Source of the DNA: Archangium primigenium
GTDB taxonomy: Bacteria; Myxococcota; Myxococcia; Myxococcales; Myxococcaceae
DNA: 64,000 nt
Direction of reading: 5' to 3'
NCBI RefSeq assembly: GCF_016904885.1
Contig: NZ_JADWYI010000001.1
Coordinates: 4,898,001-4,962,000, forward strand
Below the pieces are notes generated by a model. The model saw only the letters and a list, made by a program, of their open reading frames with translations, did not search any database and was not told where the DNA came from. A program made the translations under genes and the position numbers. Each line of letters starts with the position of its first letter. Within the stretch, counting starts at the first letter, position 1. Below are positions 44,957 to 57,051 of this stretch, in pieces.

Positions 44957-46081
44957 TTACTGCAGCTGCGCCTGGGTGCAGGCGTCCTTGAACGAGGCGT
45001 CGCAGATCTGCGCCGTCGTCCAGAAGCCGTCGGCCACCACGGTCGTCTTCACGTTGTCGCGCGTCACCGACACGGGCTGGAGCAGCACGGAGGGCACGTC
45101 CTTCATGCCGTTGTTCACCTTGCCGTTCACCTTGTCCGCCGCGGGCTGGCCCCCGCGCGCGAGCGTCACCGCGAGCTCGGCGGCCGCCTCGGCCTCGGCC
45201 TTGATGGCCTTGTAGACCGTCATGTACTGCTCCCCGGCGACCACGCGCTGGATGCCGGCGAGCTCCGCGTCCTGGCCCGTCACGGGGGGCAGGGGCTTGA
45301 TGCCCGCGGCCTTCATCGCCGCGATGGCGCCGCCCGCGGTGCCGTCATTGGCCGCGTACACGCCCACGATCTTGTCCTTGCCCAGCTGGGTGATGGCCTG
45401 CTCCATCTGCTGCTGCGCCTTGTCCGGGCTCCAGTCCGGCGTGTCGTACTCGGCGCCAATCTTCGCGCCGCTCGCGTCCAGCACGCTGTGCGCGCCGGCC
45501 TTGAACATGGCCGCGTTGCTGTCGGTGGGCGAGCCGTTGATGACCACGATGGTGCCGTCCGCCTTGCCGTCCGCCTTGAGCTTGTCCGCGAGCGCCTGGC
45601 CCTGCAGCTTGCCCACCTTCTCGTTGTCGAAGGAGATGTAGTAGTCCACGTCCGCCTGGGCCACGAGCCGGTCGTAGCTGATGACCAGCACCTTGGACTG
45701 ACGCGCGCGCGCCACGATGGCCGACGCCGACGCCGCGTCCACGGGGTCCAGCACGAGCACCTGGGCGCCGTTGGTCAGCGCCGCCTCGGCCTGGTTCTGC
45801 TGCTTGGAGGCGTCCTGGTCCGCGTTGCTGTAGATGACCTGACAGTCCGGGCACAGCTCCTTCACCTTGCGCTCGAAGTGCGGACGGTCGTGCGACTCAT
45901 AGCGCGACGTCTTGGACTCGGGCAGCAGCAGGGCGATCTTCGCCCCCGCCGGCTTGTTCGGCGCGGCGGACCCGCTCGCCGAGGCCGTCTCCTTGTTGTC
46001 CTTGCAGGCGGGGGTCAGGAGCATCAGGGCCGCGAGCGCCGCGGAGGCGCTCCAACGGGGCAGGGCGTTGCGAGTGTTCAC
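44957..46081 (-). CDS. Sugar-binding lipoprotein (XylF-like) of the ABC importer
   Basis: A 374-residue periplasmic binding lipoprotein (ASAALAALMLLTPACKDN) of the ribose/xylose-binding family. XylF-type segments are IALLLPESKTSRYESHDRPHFERKVKELCPDCQVIYSNADQDASKQQNQAEAAL, SYDRLVAQADVDYYISFDNEKVGKLQG and AANDGTAGGAIAAMKAAGIKPLPPVTGQDAELAG. It starts at GTG, behind a GAGG. It is the first gene of the operon, with about 270 bp to the divergent 2H phosphoesterase. That interval is AT-richer in its middle and holds no gene that I can support. Confidence 0.9.
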   Translation of the reverse strand: MNTRNALPRWSASAALAALMLLTPACKDNKETASASGSAAPNKPAGAKIALLLPESKTSRYESHDRPHFERKVKELCPDCQVIYSNADQDASKQQNQAEAALTNGAQVLVLDPVDAASASAIVARARQSKVLVISYDRLVAQADVDYYISFDNEKVGKLQGQALADKLKADGKADGTIVVINGSPTDSNAAMFKAGAHSVLDASGAKIGAEYDTPDWSPDKAQQQMEQAITQLGKDKIVGVYAANDGTAGGAIAAMKAAGIKPLPPVTGQDAELAGIQRVVAGEQYMTVYKAIKAEAEAAAELAVTLARGGQPAADKVNGKVNNGMKDVPSVLLQPVSVTRDNVKTTVVADGFWTTAQICDASFKDACTQAQLQ

Positions 46082-46354
46082 TGGGTACCTCGGGTGTTGA
46101 GGAATCGTGTCAGGGGTCCGTCAAAAAGCGCGGGCATCCTCTCCGTACACTTGCACTCCTGCAAGTCATTGTCCGATGCCGCGGCGCGGCGTAACCCCGC
46201 GAATCAATTGGAATGTGTTCCGATTATTTCAGTCAGGCTTCAAATCCAGAGCATGTGGAACGTTGGGAGGCCCCAGGGTGTTCACTATCGGGACACCGGG
46301 GGCGGAGGGCCCTTGCATCCCTGGAGGTTCACGCTCTCGCGGAGGTCGGTCTTG

Positions 46355-46894
46355 ATGGATCCCCTCATCCTGACGCTGCGGCTGGACGCGCGGAGCTTCG
46401 CCTTCTTCGATGACTTGCGCCGGGAGCACTTCCCCGCGCGGCTCAACCACCTGTCCGCCCACCTCACGCTGTTCCACCACCTGCCGGGCGAGGCCCGCGA
46501 GCGCATCGAAGCGGACCTGCGCGCGCTGGCCCCCGCGCTGCCCCTGTCCCTGCGCGTGACGGGCCTGCGCTCGTTGGGGCGGGGGGTGGCCTTCGAGCTC
46601 ATGTCCTCGGAGCTGTCCGCCCTGCGCGCGGGTCTGGCGCGCCGCTGGGCCCCCTGGCTCACGCCCCAGGATCGCCAGGGCTTCCGTCCGCACGTCACCG
46701 TGCAGAACAAGACGACCACGGAGGCGGCGCGGGCCCTGCGCGCGGAGCTCACCGCGCGCTTCACGCCGTTCACCGCGCGCGGCGAGGGCCTGCTGCTGTG
46801 GCGCTACCTGGGCGGCCCCTGGGAGCGGGTGGTGGACATCCCCTTCGCGCCGGGGCTCGCCGGACTGGAGCCCCCGAGCGAGAGCTTCGGCTGA
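46355..46894 (+). CDS. 2H phosphoesterase (2'-5' RNA ligase family)
   Basis: A 179-residue protein of the 2H superfamily, with the two catalytic H-x-T motifs: HLT in LNHLSAHLTLFHHLPG and HVT in FRPHVTVQNKTT. The family hydrolyses cyclic phosphodiesters or ligates 2'-5' RNA ends; in bacteria its targets are tRNA-derived or unknown. The start is the ATG of MDPLILTLRLDARSFAFFDDLRR; longer open frames upstream are in the sugar-binding-protein region. It precedes the unknown-rsmD-coaD cluster by about 100 bp. Confidence 0.87.
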   Translation: MDPLILTLRLDARSFAFFDDLRREHFPARLNHLSAHLTLFHHLPGEARERIEADLRALAPALPLSLRVTGLRSLGRGVAFELMSSELSALRAGLARRWAPWLTPQDRQGFRPHVTVQNKTTTEAARALRAELTARFTPFTARGEGLLLWRYLGGPWERVVDIPFAPGLAGLEPPSESFG

Positions 46895-46997
46895 GGGAAA
46901 GCCGGGAAGTCGGGTCGGGGCGGGGTGGGCCCGGGTGAACGGAAGCGGCACGGAACGCTTGCGGTGACCGGGCCCGCCGGGGATTCTCCGCCGCCAG

Positions 46998-48035
46998 ATG
47001 AACGTGCTCGACAAGGTGCTCACGCTGCGGCCCACGAGCGTGGTGGCGAGACTCGGTCCCGCCTCCCGGCTGCCCGTGCTCAATCCCCGCGAGTTGTCGC
47101 GGGCGCTCGAGGGCCAGCCCACGGCGCTGCCCTGCCTGCCGGTGCCCGTGCGCACGATGCTGCCGGGTCTGCTCGCCGCGGGCCGGGGACAGGACGCCGT
47201 GCTGGGCCTCGTGTGCCCCCATCCGCTCGCGGAGCGGGGCGCGGCCGAGCGTTTCGTGGCGGCGGTGCAGCAGGTGGCCGAGGCGGATGGCCATGCGCGA
47301 CCCCTGTTCCTCCAGGCCGGCCCGGTGCGGGTGCCCGGCGCCGCGCCCGCGAGCCTGGGCCCGCTGCAGGAAGGGCTCTTCCGGCTGGTGGAGGCGGGCT
47401 TCTCGCTCGTGTCGCTGGACGTGACGCGGCTGCCCGCGCCCGCCGCCGTGGAGGCCGTGCTGCGGCTGTCCGAGACGCTCATCGAGCGCGAGCTCGCGCT
47501 GGAGGTGTCCCTGCCGGCGGGGGCCGAGGGCGAGGAGTTGGACGGCGCGCGGCTGCTCCTGGAGGGCATCGCGCGGCGGGGGGCCACCGTGCGCTTCCTG
47601 CGCGTGCCGGAGGCGGCCCTGGGCGAGGAGGCGCAGGACGTGCAGTTCCTGCGCGGCCTGGTGGAACTGGCGGGTCAGCACGGGGCGGACGTGGCGGTGG
47701 GCGAGGCGGCGCGGCGCTCGGTGCGGGTGCTGCCCACGTACGTGGCCGCGGGCGTGAAGAAGGTAGAGTGCTCGGCGCCCTTCGAGCGTCTGGCGCTCGT
47801 GTCCTATCCGGAGACCGTGCGCGCGCAGGTGGAGGACAAGGCGCGCAAGGCGGGTGTGGCCGCCGGACAGGTGTTGGGACTGCTGGGCGCGCAGCTCGCG
47901 CCCCTGAGCGCCGCGGATGAGGGTCGCCTGGAGGCCCTGACGTTCGCCGAGGCCTCGGAGATCATCGAGGCCCTGGGGGCCTCGGCCACGGGCTGGAAGT
48001 CCATGCTCTTCCTGGCGGAAGGGCGGGGAGACTGA
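46998..48035 (+). CDS. Hypothetical protein, possible TIM-barrel aldolase-like
   Basis: A 345-residue cytosolic protein without a recognised family. The order of hydrophobic strands and Gly-ended helices (DAVLGLVCPHPLAERGAAERFVAAVQQVAEAD, LFLQAGPVRVPG, LFRLVEAGFSLVSLDVTRL, LALEVSLPAGAEGEEL, GADVAVGE) and the C-terminal VECSAPFERLAL suggest a TIM barrel like class II aldolases, but the metal-binding His pairs are not evident. Its stop overlaps the rsmD start (TGATG), so it is translationally coupled to a ribosomal RNA methyltransferase. The ATG at 46998 is the first good start. Confidence 0.65.
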   Translation: MNVLDKVLTLRPTSVVARLGPASRLPVLNPRELSRALEGQPTALPCLPVPVRTMLPGLLAAGRGQDAVLGLVCPHPLAERGAAERFVAAVQQVAEADGHARPLFLQAGPVRVPGAAPASLGPLQEGLFRLVEAGFSLVSLDVTRLPAPAAVEAVLRLSETLIERELALEVSLPAGAEGEELDGARLLLEGIARRGATVRFLRVPEAALGEEAQDVQFLRGLVELAGQHGADVAVGEAARRSVRVLPTYVAAGVKKVECSAPFERLALVSYPETVRAQVEDKARKAGVAAGQVLGLLGAQLAPLSAADEGRLEALTFAEASEIIEALGASATGWKSMLFLAEGRGD

Positions 48036-48592
48036 TGCGAATCGTCGCGGGAAGTGCACGAGGCCGGGCGCTGGCGGGCCCCAAGGCGACGTCCAAACAC
48101 ATCCGTCCCACGGCGGACCGGGTGCGCGAGTCGCTCTTCAACATCCTGGGCCAGTGGTTCGAGGGCCAGAAGATCCTCGACCTGTACGCGGGCACGGGGG
48201 CGCTCGGACTGGAGGCCCTGTCGCGCGGGGCCATGCGCGTGGTGATGGTGGACTCGGATCGCGAGGCGCAGGAGCTGTGCCGCACCAACACGGACGCCCT
48301 GGGCTTCACCGCGCGCGTGGAGCTGCTGGCCCAGCCCGTGGAGCGGGCGCTCGCGGCGCTCGGCAAGCGGGGCGAGCGCTTCCAGCTCGTCCTCGCGGAT
48401 CCCCCCTACGCCGCGCGGGTGGTGGAGACGGTGCTCGAGGCCGTGGCGAAGCACGGGGTGCTCGCCGACGGGGGCACGGTCGTCGTCGAGCACGACAAGC
48501 GCGAGCCCGCGCCCGAGGCCCACGCCGGCTTCACCCAGGTGGATCAGCGGCGCTTCGGGGACACCTTGGTGAGCCTCTTTCGCGTGGCTTGA
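48035..48592 (+). CDS. rsmD: 16S rRNA (guanine966-N2)-methyltransferase
   Basis: A 185-residue SAM methyltransferase that modifies G966 of 16S rRNA. It has MRIVAGSARGRALAGP, RPTADRVRESLFNIL, the SAM loop ILDLYAGTGALGLEALSRGA and the catalytic DPPY in LVLADPPYA. The start overlaps the previous stop by one base, and coaD follows after 36 bp; the rsmD-coaD order is common in bacteria. Confidence 0.96.
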   Translation: MRIVAGSARGRALAGPKATSKHIRPTADRVRESLFNILGQWFEGQKILDLYAGTGALGLEALSRGAMRVVMVDSDREAQELCRTNTDALGFTARVELLAQPVERALAALGKRGERFQLVLADPPYAARVVETVLEAVAKHGVLADGGTVVVEHDKREPAPEAHAGFTQVDQRRFGDTLVSLFRVA

Positions 48593-48628
48593 CCGCTCGC
48601 CCCGCGCGCGTCGAGACTGCGCGCGCAC

Positions 48629-49105
48629 ATGCGCATCGCCATCTATCCGGGTTCGTTCGATCCGCTGACCAACGGCCACCTGAGCATCATCCACCGCGCG
48701 CTCCAGATGTTCGATCGCGTGATCGTCGCGGTGGCGGTGAATCCGAAGAAGACGCCCCTGTTCTCCGAGGAGGAGCGCAAGGCCTTCATCCGCGAGGCCT
48801 GTCCGGACCCGCGCGTGGAGGTGGACGCGTTCCACGGCCTGCTGGTGGAGTACGCCAAGTCGCGTCAGGTCAACGTGCTCTTGCGCGGCCTGCGGGCGGT
48901 GTCGGACTTCGAATACGAGTTCCAGCTCGCGAACATGAACCGCAAGCTGGCGCCCGGCGTGGAGACCGTCTTCATGATGACGGGCGAGGACTACTTCTAC
49001 GTGTCGTCGAACCTGGTGCGCGAGGTGGCCCTGTTCGGCGGGGACGTGGAGGGGCTGGTGCCCCCCACGGTCTTCCAGGCCCTGCGCGCCAAGTACGCGA
49101 AGTAG
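48629..49105 (+). CDS. coaD: Phosphopantetheine adenylyltransferase
   Basis: A 158-residue enzyme of the fourth step of coenzyme A synthesis (ATP + 4'-phosphopantetheine to dephospho-CoA). It has the nucleotidyltransferase motif [19 protein letters not shown] with the HxGH-type His, [35 protein letters not shown] and [17 protein letters not shown]. The length is typical (about 160). Confidence 0.97.
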   Translation: MRIAIYPGSFDPLTNGHLSIIHRALQMFDRVIVAVAVNPKKTPLFSEEERKAFIREACPDPRVEVDAFHGLLVEYAKSRQVNVLLRGLRAVSDFEYEFQLANMNRKLAPGVETVFMMTGEDYFYVSSNLVREVALFGGDVEGLVPPTVFQALRAKYAK

Positions 49106-49108
49106 GGC

Positions 49109-49741
49109 TCAGTCCGTATAGGCGAAGGCCCGCCACCCCTCGGGCGAGGTGCGGTAGAGCAGCACGGCGGCGTGGCCCGAGAGGTTGGCCACGGCCACGT
49201 ACACCTCCACCCCGCGTGGCACGATGGCGCCCAGCCGCGCGGGCGGCTTGCCGTACTTCTTCTCGAACTCGGCGTAGGGCAGCACCTCGATGCCGTAGAG
49301 CGTGACGAGATCCGTGCGCTTGTCGCGCAATTGCTTCACCCACGTGGCCACCAGCGGCTCGGGGGCATCGAACCGGCGCTCCTCCAGTTGGAAGGGGAAG
49401 GAGATCATCGTCACGATGCCGCGCACGTCCCCCGTGAGCAGGTAGTTGATGACGTACCGGGCGTCTTCGAGCACGGACATCCGGGCGGTCTCGTCCTCCG
49501 AGCCCGGCGCGGGCACCGAGGCCTTCACCGCGGCCGGAGCGGGCGTCGGAGCCGGCGGGGGCGCCGGGGTCGGCGTCGCGGCCACCGGGCGGGGCGCCTT
49601 GGGTTTCTCCGCGGCGGGAGCGGGCGCGGGAGCTGGCGCCGGGGCTTCCGCGGCGGGCGGAGGCGGGGGCGCGGCGGGGGCCTCCTGGGCGAGGGCGGGC
49701 GCGGTGGTGGACAGCAACAAGGCCAGGGTCCAGGGACGCAT
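49109..49741 (-). CDS. Exported protein with Pro/Ala-rich linker
   Basis: A 210-residue protein with a signal peptide ([22 protein letters not shown]) followed by about 60 residues of almost only Pro and Ala with some Lys (a cell-wall-spanning or flexible linker). The C-terminal globular domain (about residues 85-210) begins [37 protein letters not shown] and ends in [12 protein letters not shown], like a SnoaL/NTF2-type fold, but this is a guess. It converges on coaD with 3 bp between stops. Confidence 0.72.
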   Translation of the reverse strand: MRPWTLALLLSTTAPALAQEAPAAPPPPPAAEAPAPAPAPAPAAEKPKAPRPVAATPTPAPPPAPTPAPAAVKASVPAPGSEDETARMSVLEDARYVINYLLTGDVRGIVTMISFPFQLEERRFDAPEPLVATWVKQLRDKRTDLVTLYGIEVLPYAEFEKKYGKPPARLGAIVPRGVEVYVAVANLSGHAAVLLYRTSPEGWRAFAYTD

Positions 49742-49849
49742 GATTCCTCCGAAAAACGGGGAGCGAGCCTACCAGAGACCCGTCCAAACAAGCCCGGGCT
49801 TCACACGGATCGTGCAAGCGCGGGTGAACGTGCTATGGGCCCCCCCTCG

Positions 49850-53077
<3,228 letters not shown>

Positions 53078-53089
53078 CCGCGCGCCGGT

Positions 53090-53440
53090 TCAATCGGCCC
53101 GGACGGGGTGGCGGACGAACTCCGCCCCGTCCGTGGCCAGGAACTGGTCCAAGAGGCGGATGATCTCCGCCAGCGTCCGGTCGAGGTCGTCTCCGTTCGC
53201 GTGAAGGATCTGCTTGGCCCACCACTCCGGGCGGTCTCGCCACTCGGGGTGGCGCTCGTAGAGCCACTCCCGAAAGTGTTTGTACTGACCTGGAAGGCCC
53301 GCGTCGCCACGACCATTCTCGTAGCCCATCATGTAGAGGTGGAGATGATCGAGGGTGAAATCAGGCGAGAACATCCCTGGGCGCTCGCACATGTGGCGCA
53401 TGCGCTCGAACAGACTCCCCGCACGCAGAGTGGGGCTCAC
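53090..53440 (-). CDS. Candidate immunity protein of the papain-like toxin
   Basis: A 116-residue cytosolic protein starting at GTG, which overlaps the toxin stop (GTGA). The sequence contains LFERMRHMCERPGMFSPDFTLDHLHLYMMGYENG and FREWLYERHPEWRDRPEWWAKQIL, then a long helix (DLDRTLAEIIRLLDQFLATD). The RPGMF/Y opening and Trp-rich middle are of a kind seen in immunity proteins of polymorphic toxins. Small size, coupling and lack of export signal agree. The function is inferred from position and pattern only. Confidence 0.6.
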   Translation of the reverse strand: MSPTLRAGSLFERMRHMCERPGMFSPDFTLDHLHLYMMGYENGRGDAGLPGQYKHFREWLYERHPEWRDRPEWWAKQILHANGDDLDRTLAEIIRLLDQFLATDGAEFVRHPVRAD

Positions 53441-54009
53441 GGCAGTCGCTCCAGCGTTTGCACGGAAATACCGCCAGGGGCTGGTGTGTACAGGCGCTTC
53501 AGGTACTCCGTCGCGGCGAGACCGGTGGGTCCTGTCATGGCGTCGTAGATACGGCCTTCTATCTGGACAGCGAAATGCAAGGAGTTGTCGGAGATACGAA
53601 TCGTACTGCCTGGCGCACCTGCCCGCCGTTCGAAGGCAATGAAGTCGTCCCCCCACTCGGACACAGTCGTGTTGAACCGAACGTAGGAAGGTTTCATCCC
53701 AAGCCGCTTGAATCCCTCGAACACGTCGCGCGCGACCTGGATGCAGGGCCCCGCCCTTTGATTCGCGGGACTGAACGCGGCTTGAAAGGACAGGAGCCAC
53801 TGGGGCGCGTTCTTCCCCGTCTCCAGCTCCCACAGGCTGACGGCGCCGACCACGTCTCCTCGGCCCAGGGCCGCCAGCATCCGTGCGCGCAGCGAGTCCG
53901 GCAGTTGCAGCACGGAATGCACCACGTGCCGCGCCGGTCCTGTCGCGGGTGCGGCGAGGACCGGCGCCGTGCCGAGTGCGGAGACCAGGAGCCACGCCCG
54001 GAGGCTCAC
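53437..54009 (-). CDS. Candidate exported papain-fold toxin
   Basis: A 190-residue protein with a Sec signal peptide (MSLRAWLLVSALGTAPVLAAPATG) and a C-terminal half resembling papain-fold toxins (Tox-PL group). A nucleophile Cys lies in QRAGPCIQVARDVFEGFKRLG (C89), His in DNSLHFAVQIEGRIYDAMTGP (H145) and Asp eleven residues later (D156), in the usual C-H-D order. It starts at GTG behind GGAGG, 13 bp after the aldehyde dehydrogenase stop, and overlaps the next gene by GTGA. Such enzymes cleave or deamidate proteins; the target is unknown. An ordinary secreted transglutaminase/NlpC-like protein is the alternative. Confidence 0.6.
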   Translation of the reverse strand: MSLRAWLLVSALGTAPVLAAPATGPARHVVHSVLQLPDSLRARMLAALGRGDVVGAVSLWELETGKNAPQWLLSFQAAFSPANQRAGPCIQVARDVFEGFKRLGMKPSYVRFNTTVSEWGDDFIAFERRAGAPGSTIRISDNSLHFAVQIEGRIYDAMTGPTGLAATEYLKRLYTPAPGGISVQTLERLP

Positions 54010-54022
54010 GGTCGCCTCCAGG

Positions 54023-55408
54023 TCAGAACGTCAGCCGGAAGTGGATGGACTTGGGACGGGTGAGCTGGTCGAAGCCGAGCGCGCTCAAGCTGTGGCCCCG
54101 GCCCGAGTTCTTCACGCCAATCCACGGCAGCGCCGGGTCCACCGAGTCGCAGCGGTTCATGTACACCGTGCCGAACTCGAGCTGGGTGGCGAAGCGCGCC
54201 GCGCGCTCGCGATCCTTCGTCCAGACGCTCGCCGTCAGGCCCAGGTCCGAGTTGTTCATCCGCGCCAGCGCCTCCTCGTCCGAGTCCACCACGGCGATGG
54301 GCAGGAGCGGCCCGAAGGACTCCTGCCTCATCAGCGCCATCGTGTCGTCCAGGTCCGTGAGCAGCGTGGCCTCGAAGAAGCGGCCCTTGCCGTCCACCTG
54401 CGCGCGCTTGCCTCCCGCCACCACACGCGCCCCCTTGCTCCGGGCGTCCTCCACCAGCCGCTCCAGCTCCGCCGGGTGGTTGGGCTGGGCGATGGGCCCC
54501 AGCGACGTCTTGTCGCTCAGCGGATCGCCCAGCACATACGCCCGCACCAGCGCCTCGCACGCCTCGGTGAAGCGCGAATAGAGCGAGCGGTGCACGTACA
54601 CGCGCTCCACCGCGCAGCAGCTCTGGCCCGCGTTGTAGATGGCGCCATCCACCACGTTCTCCACCGTCTTGTCGAAGTCACAGTCCGGCGCCACGTAGGC
54701 CGGATCGTTGCCGCCCAGCTCCAGGCCCATGTGCCGGAAGCGGCCGGAGCCCGCGTTCGTGAGCCGCTGGCCGCCGTACACCGAGCCGGTGAACACCACA
54801 TGGTCCACCCGCGCGTCGCCCACCATGCGCTCGCTCGTGGGGTGATCGCAGTGCATCGCCTGCACGAGGTTCGCCGGCGCACCGGCCTCGGAGAAGGCGC
54901 GCGCGAAGTGCTCGCCGCACAGGGGCGAGCGGGGCGAGTGCTTCACCACGACGGCGTTGCCCGCCAGCACCGCCGGCACCACCACGTTCACCGCCGTGAG
55001 CAGCGGGTAGTTCCACGCCGGCAGGTCCAACACCACGCCCAGCGGCTCCTTGACGATCCGCCGCTCGAAGCCCGCCTTGGCCGGCAGCACCACGTCCGCC
55101 AGCGCGCTGTCGGCGATGGAGATCATGTACCGGGCGCGCTCGGCCATGCCGCGAATCTCGCCCTTGGCCTGGGCCAAGGGCTTGCCCATCATCCGGCTGA
55201 TGTCGAGCGCGATGTCGTCCGCGCGCGCTTCCATGGCGGCGACCATGCGCTCGCACCAGGCCTTGCGCTCGGACAGGGACGTCGCGCGCGCGGCCCGGGC
55301 GGCGGCGCGCGCCTGATCGAGCACGGTATTGACGGCCGCCTCGTCCGCCAGCGGCACGGAACAGGCGACGTCGCCAGTGAAGGGATTGTCGACGGTCAGG
55401 GTGGTCAT
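54023..55408 (-). CDS. NAD(P)-dependent aldehyde dehydrogenase
   Basis: A 461-residue aldehyde dehydrogenase similar in size and pattern to succinate-semialdehyde dehydrogenases of the Sad/YneI group. It has the cofactor segment DLPAWNYPLLTAVNVVVPAVLAGNAVVVKHSP, VDHVVFTGSVYGGQRL, catalytic Glu in MGLELGGNDPAYV, catalytic Cys in YNAGQSCCAVERVYV and the C-terminal PWIGVKNSGRGHSLSALGFDQLTRPKS. I took the ATG of MTTLTVDNPFTGDV; the frame open upstream to 56914 is antisense to the PBP4 gene and is not coding. Confidence 0.93.
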   Translation of the reverse strand: MTTLTVDNPFTGDVACSVPLADEAAVNTVLDQARAAARAARATSLSERKAWCERMVAAMEARADDIALDISRMMGKPLAQAKGEIRGMAERARYMISIADSALADVVLPAKAGFERRIVKEPLGVVLDLPAWNYPLLTAVNVVVPAVLAGNAVVVKHSPRSPLCGEHFARAFSEAGAPANLVQAMHCDHPTSERMVGDARVDHVVFTGSVYGGQRLTNAGSGRFRHMGLELGGNDPAYVAPDCDFDKTVENVVDGAIYNAGQSCCAVERVYVHRSLYSRFTEACEALVRAYVLGDPLSDKTSLGPIAQPNHPAELERLVEDARSKGARVVAGGKRAQVDGKGRFFEATLLTDLDDTMALMRQESFGPLLPIAVVDSDEEALARMNNSDLGLTASVWTKDRERAARFATQLEFGTVYMNRCDSVDPALPWIGVKNSGRGHSLSALGFDQLTRPKSIHFRLTF

Positions 55409-55522
55409 GGCGTGCCACCGTAGTGCGCACGCCACCCCGGGCCCAAGGGGGCGCCACCCCCGCGCCCGCCGTGCGTTCGCTCCTGGACGGCTGGAGAGCC
55501 GGGACGTTACGGTGCCCCCCCC

Positions 55523-57028
55523 ATGCGCCGTTCCCCGTTCGCGACGCTCCTGCTCGCCGCCCTCGTGCTGCCGGCCTGTCTTCCCCGCTCGGCCCGCCCG
55601 TCCTCGCCGTCCCTGACCTCCGTGGCGGACGCGCTGCTCGCGGGCGTGGAGGGGGAGGGCGCCCTGTCCGGGGCCATCGTCCTGGACGCCGCGACGGGCT
55701 TTCCCCTGTACGCCCGCCACGAGCACGTGCGGCTCCTGCCCGCCTCCACGATGAAGGTGGTGTCCACCTCCGCCGCCCTGTCCGCGCTCGGCCCGGACTT
55801 CCGCTTCCATACCCCGGTGTGGCTCCAGGGCTCCGTGGCGGGCAACCTCTTCCTGGGGGAGCTCGTGGTGGAGGCCTCGGGAGACCCCTCCCTGGGCTCC
55901 TGGCGCTTTCCGGAGACGGCCCAGGCCTGTGAACAGCTCGCCGATGCGCTCGTGGCCCGGGGCATCCGCCAGTGGTTCGGCCCCCTGCGCATCACCCACG
56001 CGGACGAGGGGCCCTACGGGGGCCTCTACGGTCCGGGCTGGGCCTGGGACGATGCCGCCTACGCCTTCGGGGCCGCGCCCACGCGCTTCGCCTTCCGCGA
56101 GAACGTGGCGGAGTTGTCCGTGAAGCGCGCCGAGGGCCAGGACTGCGCCGCGCCCGTGCCCCAGCCCCTGGAGGTGCGCTACTCGCCGCCCCTCGACACC
56201 TCCACCACCGCCATCTTCCTGGACCCCGCGGCCTCGCGGGCCGGCCTGGGCTGCACCCGCGAGCGGGGCACCGGGCGCACGCGGTGCGTGTGGCGCTCGA
56301 CGCCGGGGCAGTGCCCCCCGCGCGCCTCCACCCGCGTGTCCGTGGAGGCACCCGAAGCCCTGTTCACCGCGTGCCTGGAAGACGCGCTCACCGCGCGGGG
56401 CGTCTGGCGTGTGGCCACGCCCTTCCTGCCGCCGACGGCGACGCCCACCCCCTCCTCGCCGCGCGAGCTGTTGCTGGACTTCGTCAGTCCGCCCCTGTCC
56501 GAGCTGGTGAAGGTGACGAACAAGGAGTCGCTCAACCTCTACGCGGAGCGGCTGGGCCTGCGCTTCACGCTCGAGCGCATGGGCACCGAGAGCTACACCG
56601 CGCTGCGCGAGGCCTTCACCCAGGAGCTGCACCGCCGGGGCATCGCCCCGCGCCTGTTGCGACCCGTGGATGGCAGCGGCCTGTCCCGCTACAACGTGGC
56701 CAGCGCGCGCGGACTCGCGGAGGTGCTGGCCACGAGCCTCCGGGAGCCCTACGCGAACGCGCTGCTGGAGAGCCTGCCCGTGGCGGGTGTGGACGGAACG
56801 CTCGCGGGCAGCGCCGGGGCGACCATCAAGGGCCTCGTGCGCGCGAAGACGGGCACGCTCTCGGGCCAGAAGGCCTACGTGGGCATCGCCGAGCGGCCCC
56901 ATGACACCGAGCATCCGCGGGTCGTCTTCGCCCTGATGCTCGGCAACATGGACGAGCAGCCCGCGCTCACGACGGCGCAGATCTTCGAGCGCTTCGCCGA
57001 GGCGCTGGTGGCCGCCCCCCTGAAGTGA
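55523..57028 (+). CDS. dacB: D-alanyl-D-alanine carboxypeptidase/endopeptidase (PBP4, S13 family)
   Basis: A 501-residue penicillin-binding protein that trims or opens peptidoglycan cross-links. The signal is of lipoprotein type (FATLLLAALVLPAC). The active-site motifs are S-x-x-K in LLPASTMKVVST (S75, K78), S-x-N in VTNKESLNLYAERL and K-T-G in VRAKTGTLSGQKAYVG. The large insertion between the first two motifs (about residues 95-330) contains several extra Cys. It is divergent from the aldehyde dehydrogenase and convergent with the glucosidase gene. Confidence 0.92.
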   Translation: MRRSPFATLLLAALVLPACLPRSARPSSPSLTSVADALLAGVEGEGALSGAIVLDAATGFPLYARHEHVRLLPASTMKVVSTSAALSALGPDFRFHTPVWLQGSVAGNLFLGELVVEASGDPSLGSWRFPETAQACEQLADALVARGIRQWFGPLRITHADEGPYGGLYGPGWAWDDAAYAFGAAPTRFAFRENVAELSVKRAEGQDCAAPVPQPLEVRYSPPLDTSTTAIFLDPAASRAGLGCTRERGTGRTRCVWRSTPGQCPPRASTRVSVEAPEALFTACLEDALTARGVWRVATPFLPPTATPTPSSPRELLLDFVSPPLSELVKVTNKESLNLYAERLGLRFTLERMGTESYTALREAFTQELHRRGIAPRLLRPVDGSGLSRYNVASARGLAEVLATSLREPYANALLESLPVAGVDGTLAGSAGATIKGLVRAKTGTLSGQKAYVGIAERPHDTEHPRVVFALMLGNMDEQPALTTAQIFERFAEALVAAPLK

Positions 57029-57051
57029 GGGACGGCCCCCCGGCGAGGCGG

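Noticed and set aside
54023-56914. A 963-residue minus-strand frame joining the aldehyde dehydrogenase to upstream sequence.
   Set aside because: The upstream half is antisense to the PBP4 gene with low-complexity composition; the enzyme begins at the ATG at 55408.
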